The notes beneath the pieces were generated by a model. That model saw only the letters and a list, made by a program, of their open reading frames with translations. It made no database searches and was not told the DNA's origin. A stretch of 40,641 nucleotides of DNA. It comes from Oscillatoria salina IIICB1. GTDB taxonomy: Bacteria > Cyanobacteriota > Cyanobacteriia > Cyanobacteriales > SIO1D9. The DNA is taken from NCBI RefSeq assembly GCF_020144665.1, contig NZ_JAAHBQ010000055.1, forward strand, positions 1 to 40,641. Reading direction: 5' to 3'. This document shows positions 32,404 to 40,090 of this stretch, in pieces. Position 1 is the stretch's first letter; each line of letters opens with the position of its first letter. The translations under genes were made by a program, and so were the position numbers.

Positions 32404-33675
32404 ATGATTCAAGTTCTTCATTTATCTGATATTCACATGGGGAGTGGTTTCTCCCACGGTCAAGTTAATCCCGAAACTGGCTTAAATACACGATTAGAAG
32501 ATTTTATCAATAGTCTAGGAAAATGTATCGATCGAGCGATCGCCGAACCAGTAGACTTAGTATTATTCGGTGGCGATGCGTTTCCCGACGCGACACCAGC
32601 CCCCTACGTCCAAGAAGCCTTTGCCGGGCAATTTCGGCGTTTAGCAGACGCAGGAATTCCCACCGTAATGTTAGTAGGTAATCACGACCAACATTCCCAA
32701 GGAAACGGCGGCGCGAGTTTGTGCATTTACCGAACCTTAGGAGTACCTGGGTTTATTGTCGGCGATCGCATCGCTACCCACAAGATCCCTACTCGCAACG
32801 GCGACATTCAAGTGATAACTTTACCTTGGTTAACTCGTTCCACACTCTTAACTCGTCCCGAAACCGAAGGACTTTCCCTCGGCGAAATTAACCAATTATT
32901 AATTCAACGTCTCCAACCCGTCTTAGAAGCCGAAATTCGTCGATTAGACCCCGAAATTCCGACAATTTTACTCGGACATTTAATGGCAGATCGCGCTAAC
33001 CTAGGAGCAGAGCGTTATTTAGCCGTCGGGAAAGGATTTTCCGTTCCCGTTTCCTTGCTAATTCGAGAACAATTTGATTATGTCGCATTAGGTCACGTTC
33101 ACAAACACCAAAACCTGAATAAATCTAACCAGCCACCAATTATCTATCCGGGTAGTATCGAAAGAGTAGACTTTTCCGAAGAAAAAGAAGACAAAGGTTA
33201 TGTCATCGTTGAAGTCGAACCAGGAAAAGTAAAATGGGAATTTTGTCCTTTACCAGTACGTCCTTTCTGTACAATTGAAGTTGATGTTTCCCAAGTCGAA
33301 GAACCAGAAGCGGCAATAATTGCAGCTATCGAAAAAAAAGACATTCAGGATGCAGTCGTGCGCTTAATTTACAAACTGCGATCGGAACAGTTAGATTTAG
33401 TTAATACTGGTAAGTTGCACGAAGCTTTGACAACAGCACATACTTTTAGTATTCGTCCAGAATTAGTTTCTCAACTAGCCCGTCCTCGCTTACCAGAATT
33501 AGGAGTTGGTAGCGGTTTAGATCCTTTATCAGCTTTGCAGACTTATTTAGAAAATCGTGAAGATTTAAAGGATATTCAAAAAGAAATGGTCGCTGCCGCA
33601 GAACGTTTATTGAGTGGTGTTGAAGATGAAGGTATAGTGGTAGAAACGAGTAGCAAACAGTTACGGTTGTTGTAA
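32404..33675 (+). CDS. sbcD: SbcD/Mre11-family DNA exonuclease subunit
   Basis: A 423-residue calcineurin-like phosphoesterase. The five metal motifs are visible: LSDIHMG (Asp8, His10), FGGDAFPD (Asp~58), VGNHDQHS (Asn/His~98), LLGHLMAD (His~196) and ALGHVHKHQ (~230-238). With its ATPase partner SbcC, the family opens DNA hairpins and trims double-strand-break ends, needing manganese. The C-terminal part (~290-423) is the cap region and ends with a helical segment that could contact SbcC. No sbcC lies in the window, so the partner must be elsewhere or absent. The ATG at 32404 has no Shine-Dalgarno (GAGAAAAAA before it). Confidence 0.87.
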   Translation: MIQVLHLSDIHMGSGFSHGQVNPETGLNTRLEDFINSLGKCIDRAIAEPVDLVLFGGDAFPDATPAPYVQEAFAGQFRRLADAGIPTVMLVGNHDQHSQGNGGASLCIYRTLGVPGFIVGDRIATHKIPTRNGDIQVITLPWLTRSTLLTRPETEGLSLGEINQLLIQRLQPVLEAEIRRLDPEIPTILLGHLMADRANLGAERYLAVGKGFSVPVSLLIREQFDYVALGHVHKHQNLNKSNQPPIIYPGSIERVDFSEEKEDKGYVIVEVEPGKVKWEFCPLPVRPFCTIEVDVSQVEEPEAAIIAAIEKKDIQDAVVRLIYKLRSEQLDLVNTGKLHEALTTAHTFSIRPELVSQLARPRLPELGVGSGLDPLSALQTYLENREDLKDIQKEMVAAAERLLSGVEDEGIVVETSSKQLRLL

Positions 33676-33710
33676 GTTGGGTTTTTGAGATGGGTTGGGT
33701 TTTGAGTGTC

Positions 33711-33747
33711 TCGCCAAGACGCTAAGACGCAAAGAAAGGGCGCAAAG
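33711..33747. repeat. Dispersed repeat tract (GACGC-AAAG units)
   Basis: Iterated CCAAGACGC / TAAGACGC / AAAGAAAGG / GCGCAAAG units match a repeat type common in cyanobacterial spacers. This is a recollection of pattern; copies elsewhere in the genome would confirm it. Confidence 0.45.
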
Positions 33748-33965
33748 TAATTTTGCTGTTGGTATGATTGAGGGGGATTTTATTTATTTGCTGATTTGAT
33801 GCCAGTATTGGGAAAAGAGTTGACTTTACCACCAAAATTATACCCTTAGCCAAATCCTCTATCGAAGAAATCAAAATTTAATTTTTTCAATTCATGCTTG
33901 TCTCCCAATTCCCCTAAATTTCCCTCTAAAGGTCTATTTTCTTGGAGAAACATCAAAGATTAGGA

Positions 33966-33989
33966 TTGAGTTTGGGTAAATAAACTCAA
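33966..33989 (+). promoter_or_regulatory. Leader hairpin before the trkA-N gene
   Basis: TTGAGTTT and AAACTCAA flank an 8-nt loop and end 19 nt before ATG 34009, where the ribosome would bind. It could control translation of the potassium-uptake pair. Confidence 0.35.
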
Positions 33990-34008
33990 CTATCTATGAA
34001 AACTGACC

Positions 34009-34428
34009 ATGTATTTTATTATCGTTGGTGGAGGAGCAGAAGGAGCTAGCTTGGCATCTCTAGCCTTAGAATTAGGACATCAAGTAGCAATGATCGAGAG
34101 TAATTCCGAACAAGCTCAGACTCTCTTGCAAAAATTTGATAATGTTAAAGTATTTAATGCTGATATTGCCGAAAGTGGTATCCTCGAAGAAGTTGATATA
34201 GAACGAGCAGATGCGCTTTTTGCCACCACAGACGATGACTCGGCAAACTTAATGGCTGTTTTTTTGGCAAAAGAAAAAAAAGTCAAAAATATAGTCACGA
34301 TGCTGAATAACAAAGGACACCAACAGATGTTTGAACGTCTGGGAGCTAAAGTTTTAGTCAATCCAGAAACAATTATCGCTCAGCGTTTGCTTGATTTCCT
34401 CGATCGCGAGGAGGATACATCTGAGTGA
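34009..34428 (+). CDS. TrkA-N (RCK_N) potassium-channel regulatory subunit, short form
   Basis: A 139-residue NAD(H)-binding Rossmann protein, with the nucleotide loop VGGGAEG (~6-12), an acidic residue closing strand 2 (MIESN, ~29), a second Asp in FNADIAESG, and VDIERADALFATTDDDSANL. It gates the partner TrkH/KtrB pore in response to bound nucleotide. It ends after the RCK_N domain (DFLDREEDTSE). The RCK_C ligand domain found in typical KtrA proteins of ~220 residues is missing, so regulation by RCK_C-bound c-di-AMP or similar is not expected here. Its stop overlaps the trkH start by 4 bp (GTGA), so translation is coupled. There is no strong ribosome-binding site, but a leader hairpin is present. 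Confidence 0.88.
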   Translation: MYFIIVGGGAEGASLASLALELGHQVAMIESNSEQAQTLLQKFDNVKVFNADIAESGILEEVDIERADALFATTDDDSANLMAVFLAKEKKVKNIVTMLNNKGHQQMFERLGAKVLVNPETIIAQRLLDFLDREEDTSE

Positions 34429-35945
34429 ATCCTTACCTGAAAACAATTCTCCGTGACCTTGGCTTATTTTTGCACGTTCCCGGCATCATGGCGCTAGTGT
34501 CATTGCTGGTATGTGTAGCCTGGGGCGAATATTTTGCCATTCGTGCTTTTACGATAACCGCGATCGCCACTCTTGCTACTGGTCAATTATTCTACCGCAC
34601 TTGTAGTCAAGGTGCTTCGGCTTCTCGAATACGCTATGCGATGTTAACCGTAGCTTTAGCTTGGGCGATCGTACCTTTGTTTGGTGCAATTCCGTTTATC
34701 CTTATCGCCCAAAATTTAACCATCTCTGGCGACGCTTCAGCAACAGTTATCTATTTTCAAAACTCACTCAATGCTGTGTTTGAAGCCTTTTCTGGCTTTA
34801 CCAGTACCGGATTGACAATGGCACTAAATCCCAGCCGACTACCTCATAGTATACAGTGGTGGCGATCGCTGATGGAATGGGTTGGTGGAGTTGGTGTAAT
34901 TGTTTTAGTTGTCTCGTTGCTCGATCCCAGTACGGATGCTTATCAATTATATAGTGCTGAAGGACGCTCGAAAAGAATTGGTTTAACTGTACAAGTAACT
35001 GTACGCCGCATTTGGTGGATTTATATCCTATACACTTTTGTTAGTATTATTTGGTTGCGCTTAGTGGGAATGCCTTGGTGGGATGCAATTAATCATGGAA
35101 TGACGGGAATTTCTACCGGAGGTTTTAGCATTCAAGATGACAGTATTGGTGCTTATAGTCAAACTATTCAAATGGCAGTAGTACCAATTATGATTGCTGG
35201 GGCAATTAGTTTCCCAGTTCATTATCAATTAGTGCGCGAGTTTCGTTTTTTTGCTTTGTGGAAAGATTCTCAACATAAAGCTTTCTGGATTTTACTTGCT
35301 TTAGGAATCTGTTTACTTTGGTTTTTTAACTATTCTTTTAATTGGTCAGTTGTTTGGCGGGAAGCAGTTTTTCAATGGGTCTCAGCTTTAGGTACTTGTG
35401 GTTTTAGTACGGTTAATCTTAAAAAATGGACGGCTGGGGCTAAGTTACTATTAAGTATAGGAATGATTATTGGTGGTGCGGCAGGTTCTACTGTTGGTGG
35501 AATTAAACTTAGTCGAGCAGTGGTATTGTTTAAAGCAATCCTTTGGCGTTTTCAGCGTTTGCATCTGAAACCTCACCAAATTATGCGTTACAAATTAGAT
35601 GAACGGGTAGTAACTGAAACTGAAGCTATTCGCCGCGTAGAAGCAGCCGCAGTCTTAACAATTCTTTGGCTGGGATTGCTGTTAATCGGAGTTTTTGTCT
35701 TGCTTGAGGTAGTTTCTGCTTATGAATATAACTTAAGTGATGTTATTTTTGAGGCGGCTTCGGCTTTGGGAAGTGTTGGTTTATCTACCGGAATTACGGC
35801 TCCGGATCTAGCGCCTCTGGGGAAAATAAGTTTAATTATTTTTATGTGGATGGGACGCTTGGAAATTATTCCAGTTGTGCTTTTATTTTCGGCTCCTTTC
35901 GTAGCTTTGACTAAGGTATCGAGGTCGAGAAAAATTAAAAAATAA
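34425..35945 (+). CDS. TrkH/KtrB-family potassium uptake pore
   Basis: A 506-residue membrane protein with four M1-P-M2 repeats. All four selectivity-filter loops are visible: FTSTGLTM (~125), ISTGGFSI (~229), GTCGFSTVN (~325) and GSVGLSTG (~448), each with the filter glycine. Hydrophobic helices surround each loop, and two more helices precede the first repeat. The protein takes up K+ (or Na+/K+) when gated by the RCK subunit made by the gene before. It starts with GTG inside the end of that gene. Family members are 440-500 residues long, so this is the longer TrkH-type form. Confidence 0.93.
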   Translation: MNPYLKTILRDLGLFLHVPGIMALVSLLVCVAWGEYFAIRAFTITAIATLATGQLFYRTCSQGASASRIRYAMLTVALAWAIVPLFGAIPFILIAQNLTISGDASATVIYFQNSLNAVFEAFSGFTSTGLTMALNPSRLPHSIQWWRSLMEWVGGVGVIVLVVSLLDPSTDAYQLYSAEGRSKRIGLTVQVTVRRIWWIYILYTFVSIIWLRLVGMPWWDAINHGMTGISTGGFSIQDDSIGAYSQTIQMAVVPIMIAGAISFPVHYQLVREFRFFALWKDSQHKAFWILLALGICLLWFFNYSFNWSVVWREAVFQWVSALGTCGFSTVNLKKWTAGAKLLLSIGMIIGGAAGSTVGGIKLSRAVVLFKAILWRFQRLHLKPHQIMRYKLDERVVTETEAIRRVEAAAVLTILWLGLLLIGVFVLLEVVSAYEYNLSDVIFEAASALGSVGLSTGITAPDLAPLGKISLIIFMWMGRLEIIPVVLLFSAPFVALTKVSRSRKIKK

Positions 35946-35961
35946 CTAAAAATTACAGGTT

Positions 35962-36702
35962 ATGATTGTCAATTTGTTAGAAAATGGTTGGGAAATAATT
36001 TATCATCGCGCTCATGCTTTACTTGCGGCGCAAATTGCCGGATACTGGCAAAAAGAACCTTCTTCACCTTCCTCGCGTTTGTTTGAAACTGTAGCGGCGA
36101 TCGCGCAACATGACGATCTCGAACGAGAATGGGAGGAAGAGTTACTTACTTCTGCGGGCGCACCTCTAGATTTTCGCCTGGAAAAAAGTTTAAGTGTAGA
36201 ACAATTATACGGACAAATTGAGGAAGCATTTTATCGCGGACGTTGGGTGGCGATGCTGACTTCGATGCACTTATGCTTCCTTAACCAAGCTAAGTCAGAT
36301 AAGTCTGAGGAGTTAAAGAAATTTCTCGACGAACAAAAATTTAGACAACAGCAGTGGCGTAAAGAATTAGGTATAAACGATCGAGAAGCAGAGAAACAAT
36401 ATGCTTTTATGCGCTGGTGCGATCGCCTCTCTTTAATTCTTTGTCTGCAAGAAATTCCTAGCGCCCATCGTTCATTAGAAATTATCACCTTTCCTGATGG
36501 CACTCGCTACGATATTCAACAGTTAGAAAATAGTTATCTTACCGTTACACCTTGGGTTTTCGCTGAAACGAAATTTACTGTTAATGTCGATGCTTGCTAT
36601 CTCGATCGTCTCAAGTTTGAAAGTAACGACGAAATTAAAGCAGCATTGAAAACAGCGCCGAGAAAACTCCGCGAATGGACTTTTGTGAAAGACAGTTGTT
36701 AA
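35962..36702 (+). CDS. DUF3891-like protein
   Basis: A 246-residue soluble protein. Conserved-looking histidines occur near the N-terminus (YHRAHALLAAQIAGYW, ~15-30) with an acidic helix following, and HDD at ~50-52 (AIAQHDDLEREWEEE). A central helical region is followed by a beta-rich C-terminus ending AVKDSC-like (TFVKDSC). The His/Asp arrangement is reminiscent of HD-type metal enzymes, but I cannot assign a reaction. It starts 16 bp after trkH and is probably the last gene of that operon, although a role in K+ uptake is not evident. Confidence 0.7.
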   Translation: MIVNLLENGWEIIYHRAHALLAAQIAGYWQKEPSSPSSRLFETVAAIAQHDDLEREWEEELLTSAGAPLDFRLEKSLSVEQLYGQIEEAFYRGRWVAMLTSMHLCFLNQAKSDKSEELKKFLDEQKFRQQQWRKELGINDREAEKQYAFMRWCDRLSLILCLQEIPSAHRSLEIITFPDGTRYDIQQLENSYLTVTPWVFAETKFTVNVDACYLDRLKFESNDEIKAALKTAPRKLREWTFVKDSC

Positions 36703-36823
36703 CTTAAAGTGAGACAAACGTAACATTTGCTCGTTGCTAATGCTTCAAGTCAGGCTAAAAAAGCAAGATATTCTGAATTTATCTAACTTTTGTTAGATGC
36801 CAAAGCGAGATTTCATGGTTTAA

Positions 36824-37366
36824 TCAACCAGTAAAATGTTTTGTAATTAAAGCGGAGATTTGTTCGGGATGCACGTTGCTATAACGAGCTTTATCTGGCA
36901 TAACGACAATATTGGGTCCACTTTTACATTGCTTGAGACAACCAGTGGCTCTAATTGTAACTCGATCTTCAAGCTGGTGCGATCGCAAAGTTTCCGCGAT
37001 CGCACCATAAACCACTCTCCCACCTCGCTTACAGCAATCAGCTTTCTGACAAACTAAGATACTCGCTTTGGCTTTCGGTGGGCTAACTGCATTCACTGAT
37101 TGAGGATTAGCTGCTAACTTCACCTCATAAGCTGTTAACTTCAGTTTCCCCGTTTTGTACTTTTGCTCTCCTGTCACCTCAACCCAGCACCCAGGTTGAA
37201 TTGCTGGATCTAAACGATAACGAATCTCTTTTGAGAGTTTAAACCAATATTCTCTTTGCGCGATCGCTATTCGCAGATACTTAATTTTGTAACCGTCTTC
37301 GATAACGAAATCCAACAATTTCCCAACTACGGTGAATTCTGTAACTGGGGATTTTAACATAACCAT
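36824..37366 (-). CDS. OB-like domain fused to thioredoxin-like [2Fe-2S] ferredoxin
   Basis: A 180-residue protein. Residues ~8-80 are beta-rich and resemble an OB fold (FTVVGKLLDFVIEDG, WVEVTGEQKYKTGKLKLTAY). Residues ~100-178 form a thioredoxin-like [2Fe-2S] domain with ligands in CQKADCCKRGG and CLKQCKSGPN. The Cys spacing agrees with the NuoE/HoxE-related ferredoxins. It may act as an electron carrier or a cluster-sensing protein. The OB-like part could hold nucleic acid or a protein partner; this is inferred from shape only. It follows the 84-residue gene by 21 bp on the same strand, so the two probably form an operon. Confidence 0.8.
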   Translation of the reverse strand: MVMLKSPVTEFTVVGKLLDFVIEDGYKIKYLRIAIAQREYWFKLSKEIRYRLDPAIQPGCWVEVTGEQKYKTGKLKLTAYEVKLAANPQSVNAVSPPKAKASILVCQKADCCKRGGRVVYGAIAETLRSHQLEDRVTIRATGCLKQCKSGPNIVVMPDKARYSNVHPEQISALITKHFTG

Positions 37367-37387
37367 AACTTTTGCCCAAACCTCGGA

Positions 37388-37642
37388 TTAACTTTCTTCG
37401 CGAGAAGTTTCTAGCTGCCAACAACAGTTTAGCCAATTAATTAGATCGCGGCGAGAAGCTGTAAGATTCCTGACAACGCTCCAAAGTTGAATTGCCCCTG
37501 TTGGACTGTAAACTTCAACTTGTAACTCCTGATTAGTAGCACAACGACAGGGGATCTGTAAGTCTTGCAAACGGTAGTAGACTTGCCAGCGATCTGCCCA
37601 GTTAACTGCTACACCTGTTTCTAGTTTTGGATTTGAACTCAT
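37388..37642 (-). CDS. Small conserved protein, partner gene of the [2Fe-2S] protein
   Basis: An 84-residue soluble protein with three Trp and several Cys (IPCRCATNQEL, INWLNCCWQLE). The Cys pattern does not match a known cluster motif. It looks like a cyanobacterial orphan family and may bind a metal or cluster in concert with the gene that follows. The ATG at 37642 is preceded by GTGAGGGC, a weak ribosome-binding site. Function unknown. Confidence 0.7.
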   Translation of the reverse strand: MSSNPKLETGVAVNWADRWQVYYRLQDLQIPCRCATNQELQVEVYSPTGAIQLWSVVRNLTASRRDLINWLNCCWQLETSREES

Positions 37643-37820
37643 TAGCCCTCACGACGATGAAGATTAGCACTTTTGGGTTGCCCAGCACGGTTACTAGGCT
37701 TAATTTTTGGTTTTAGTTGAATTTGTTAAAAAATCGTGACTATAATTAATATAGACTAAAACGCAAATAATTCTCAATTAGCTGAAAAAAATTTAAGAAA
37801 GTTTTTTGAGTAAGCGAAAA

Positions 37821-37844
37821 GCCTGTTAGCTAGGGATGACAGGC
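37821..37844 (+). promoter_or_regulatory. Hairpin in the dps leader
   Basis: GCCTGT pairs with ACAGGC across a 12-nt loop, 77 bp before the dps start. It lies in a 278-bp spacer holding the divergent promoters and could be an operator or leader structure. Confidence 0.3.
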
Positions 37845-37920
37845 AAATGCTCCTATGGCTGAAGTGTGTGGTAGACTACTCTCAGTTAGCAATAAAGCCC
37901 CCTAGCTCAAAGGTAAAGAA

Positions 37921-38481
37921 ATGACACAAGCACAAGGTTTGCTCCGCCCCTTTGGTGAAGTAGCAGATAATCCAATCATGCTAGAGCGCAACGTTACCGA
38001 GCCAATTTGTGAAGGCTTAAACGTATTGCTCTCCAGTTTTCAAGCTTTGTATTTGCAGTATCAAAAGCATCACTTTGTTGTTGAAGGTTCAGAATTTTAC
38101 TCTCTGCACGAATATTTCCAAGAAAGCTACGATGACGTACAAGATCACGTCCACGAAATTGGCGAACGCTTGAATGGATTGGGAGGAACTCCCGCAGCGA
38201 CATTTAGCAAATTAGCTGAGTTATGCTGCTTCGAGCAAGAAGAAGATGGCGTTTTTCCTTGTCGGGAAATGATCGAACACGATCTAGCTGCCGAACAGGA
38301 GATCATAAAAGTGTTACGCCGTCAAGCTGCCCAAGCAGAAAGTTTAGGCGATCGCGCTACCCGCTATCTCTACGAAAAAATCCTCCTGAAGACAGAAGAA
38401 CGTGCTTATCATCTCGGTCACTTCCTTGTCCCTGACAGCTTAACCCTTGGTTTTGTCGCTAGCAAAAACGGCGCCGCCTAA
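37921..38481 (+). CDS. dps: Dps-family ferritin-like protein with His-rich ferroxidase site
   Basis: A 186-residue four-helix protein that assembles into a dodecamer, oxidises Fe(II) with peroxide and stores it, and may protect DNA. The signature [19 protein letters not shown] spans the ferroxidase region. Aligned to E. coli numbering by the shared block DH-V-x-E/T-x-x-ER, the site residues are His51, His63, Gln67 (Asp in E. coli), His78 (Asp in E. coli) and Glu82. The three-histidine pattern resembles the unusual DpsA of Thermosynechococcus, which has been reported to bind zinc. A short ~20-residue N-terminal extension and a C-terminal tail (VASKNGAA) carry few Lys/Arg, so strong DNA binding is not predicted. 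It is monocistronic with a double terminator. Confidence 0.92.
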   Translation: MTQAQGLLRPFGEVADNPIMLERNVTEPICEGLNVLLSSFQALYLQYQKHHFVVEGSEFYSLHEYFQESYDDVQDHVHEIGERLNGLGGTPAATFSKLAELCCFEQEEDGVFPCREMIEHDLAAEQEIIKVLRRQAAQAESLGDRATRYLYEKILLKTEERAYHLGHFLVPDSLTLGFVASKNGAA

Positions 38482-38494
38482 GCTAAGATTCACC

Positions 38495-38553
38495 AAAACT
38501 GCAAAAGTCTCCCCAGCTTTTGTAGTTTTTTTTGTCAGCCTACTTGACAAAAA
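38495..38553 (+). terminator. Tandem terminators of dps
   Basis: Hairpin 1 (AACTGCAAAAG / CTTTTGTAGTT, one G-U pair) ends in eight T's. Hairpin 2 (TTTTTGTCA / TGACAAAAA) starts inside that T-run. The first is a textbook Rho-independent terminator, 14 bp after the stop. Confidence 0.8.
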
Positions 38554-38742
38554 CTCGCGTTTATTCTCTCACTAAGATTTTCAAGACAGTTTGCTAATGC
38601 TTAACTTTTTTAACAAGATGTTGAGATATTTGTAAAGATTGGGCTGAAATCAAGCAAAAATTGCAGTGTCATGGTAACTTCAATTGGTGTTAAGCCACAA
38701 ATCCGTAAATAACGAGTAACAAATTAAGCAAGGAGGACGCGA

Positions 38743-38943
38743 GTGAAATTACAATCTACTCAAGCTGAGAACCAACTCTTCCGTGAAGATATCAGTGAGT
38801 ACGTTGCCGAGCTACAGCTACACATGACATTACAAGCTCGTAACTTAGTACCCAATCTCAGTCAAGCAGCAGATAGTCGAGAACAGTTGTTACAAGAAAC
38901 CCAAGCTAATATCGAAAAATTGGTTTCACGTCAAGGAATTTAA
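38743..38943 (+). CDS. Small helical protein of unknown function
   Basis: A 66-residue, Gln-rich helical protein (SEYVAELQLHMTLQARNLVP; QLLQETQANIEKLVSRQG). It starts at GTG 38743, chosen because a strong AAGGAGG lies 7 nt upstream. No motif is recognised. It is flanked by the dps terminators and by a palindrome shared with the SGNH gene end, so it is transcribed alone. Confidence 0.65.
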   Translation: MKLQSTQAENQLFREDISEYVAELQLHMTLQARNLVPNLSQAADSREQLLQETQANIEKLVSRQGI

Positions 38944-38967
38944 GAAAATTTAACTTTAAAATTAGCG

Positions 38968-38999
38968 ATCGGGTGCGTTAGTTATGTAACGCACCCGAT
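38968..38999. terminator. GGGTGCGTTA palindrome between convergent genes
   Basis: The 13-bp perfect arms ATCGGGTGCGTTA and TAACGCACCCGAT flank a 6-nt loop, exactly between the stops of the 66-residue gene and the SGNH hydrolase gene. It shares its core with 31334-31360 and is likely a bidirectional terminator. Confidence 0.7.
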
Positions 39000-39002
39000 T
39001 AA

Positions 39003-39947
39003 TTAATCGCGACTGAGAGCAAGCCAAGATTCAGCCAGTTTGAGTCCAGTTTGCCAAACCTGATAACCTTTGCGATTGAGATGCAGACCATCAGTAGTTA
39101 ACTCTTGGCGTAGCAGACCATCAGCATCAACAAACAAGCGATGTAAATTAAGATAACTTGCCCCTTCCTGTTTCGCAATAAAAATAATTTCTCGATTCAG
39201 ACGACGAATGCGATCGCTAGGAATACTAGCCAAGCGAGTTGGTAAAATCGACTGGACGATAACTTCCGCTTGCGGATGACTTGCTCTCAATTTCTGGACG
39301 ATCTGGCGAATATTAGCCAAAATCGTTTCATCACTCGCCCCTTGACGCAGATCGTTAATTCCCACCATCACATAAATCGTCTCCGGTCGAGTTTGCTCAA
39401 AAGCCTGAATGCGTTGCAAAACCTGAGGAGAATTTTCGCCCGAAATCCCTTGATTGAGCCAAAACTTCCCTTTAGGTAGCAATTGGGAAGGAAACCAAAG
39501 ACTCAGCGAATCACCAACCAAAACATTCAAGCGATTATTACCTTGACCCTGAGCTAAAGCTAGTGCCTCTTTCTGTAATAATTGTTTCCAATGTTGATGA
39601 GTAGGTCGATCCGACGCTTTCTCCCAAAGCGATTGAAAACTATTCGGACTCAAGCGAGTATACAACGTTCCCCGATTCAAAGCAGCCAGCCTTTGCTGGT
39701 AAAGTTGAGAACCAGAAGCCGGAGTCGGGAACGAAGATTCGAGAGTAGAAAATTCGCTAAACTCCGGATCGAGACTTTCCACAGTGGGAATAATATTCTC
39801 AGTTTCAGCAGCCTCAGATAGCCCCGCATCGTTAGCAGCAAAAATAGTTAATAGATTTTCCAGGGGGTTTTGAGGTATCGGCGGAGGCGGAGCAGAAACA
39901 GGTCCAGTAGATAGTAAACTAACAGCCAGTAAATAAGGATCGCTCAT
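39003..39947 (-). CDS. SGNH/GDSL-type hydrolase
   Basis: A 314-residue esterase or lipase-type hydrolase of the SGNH fold. Seen: block I with the nucleophile Ser in LVGDSLSLWF (~147), the Gly of block II in LNQGISGEN, block III GINDLR (~197-202), and block V DGLHLN with the catalytic Asp/His (~291-294). The N-terminal ~115 residues are Pro/Glu/Ser-rich and probably flexible (APPPPIPQNPLENLLTIFAA). A clear signal peptide is not seen, although the first helix is weakly hydrophobic. I use ATG 39947; the longer TTG start at 39950 is less likely. The substrate is unknown; relatives de-acetylate sugars or cleave lysophospholipids. Confidence 0.87.
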   Translation of the reverse strand: MSDPYLLAVSLLSTGPVSAPPPPIPQNPLENLLTIFAANDAGLSEAAETENIIPTVESLDPEFSEFSTLESSFPTPASGSQLYQQRLAALNRGTLYTRLSPNSFQSLWEKASDRPTHQHWKQLLQKEALALAQGQGNNRLNVLVGDSLSLWFPSQLLPKGKFWLNQGISGENSPQVLQRIQAFEQTRPETIYVMVGINDLRQGASDETILANIRQIVQKLRASHPQAEVIVQSILPTRLASIPSDRIRRLNREIIFIAKQEGASYLNLHRLFVDADGLLRQELTTDGLHLNRKGYQVWQTGLKLAESWLALSRD

Positions 39948-40090
39948 CAAGTCACCACAATCTCTTATTCCTTTGACAAGACTTAGATGTCAAACTCAGG
40001 AATTTTTTCTAGGGTAGATAAGTTTGGGTAAGTCTTATGTAACGGCAAAACCTAAAATAGTGTCGGTGAATAAAAACAACACGCTCTGTA

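Larger units (their letters stand above)
33676..34008. other. Spacer between the SbcD-like and potassium uptake genes
   Basis: 333 bp. It begins with a tandem GTTGGGTTTTTGAGA-like repeat (33676-33706) and a dispersed-repeat-like tract of A(C)GC-AAG units (33711-33747). A hairpin sits 20 bp before the trkA start (33966-33989). No open gene is supported, and no c-di-AMP riboswitch consensus is recognised. Confidence 0.5.

Noticed and set aside
33676-34008. c-di-AMP (ydaO-type) riboswitch before the potassium genes
   Set aside because: Context is suggestive, but the conserved core sequences are not visible; only a simple hairpin is present.
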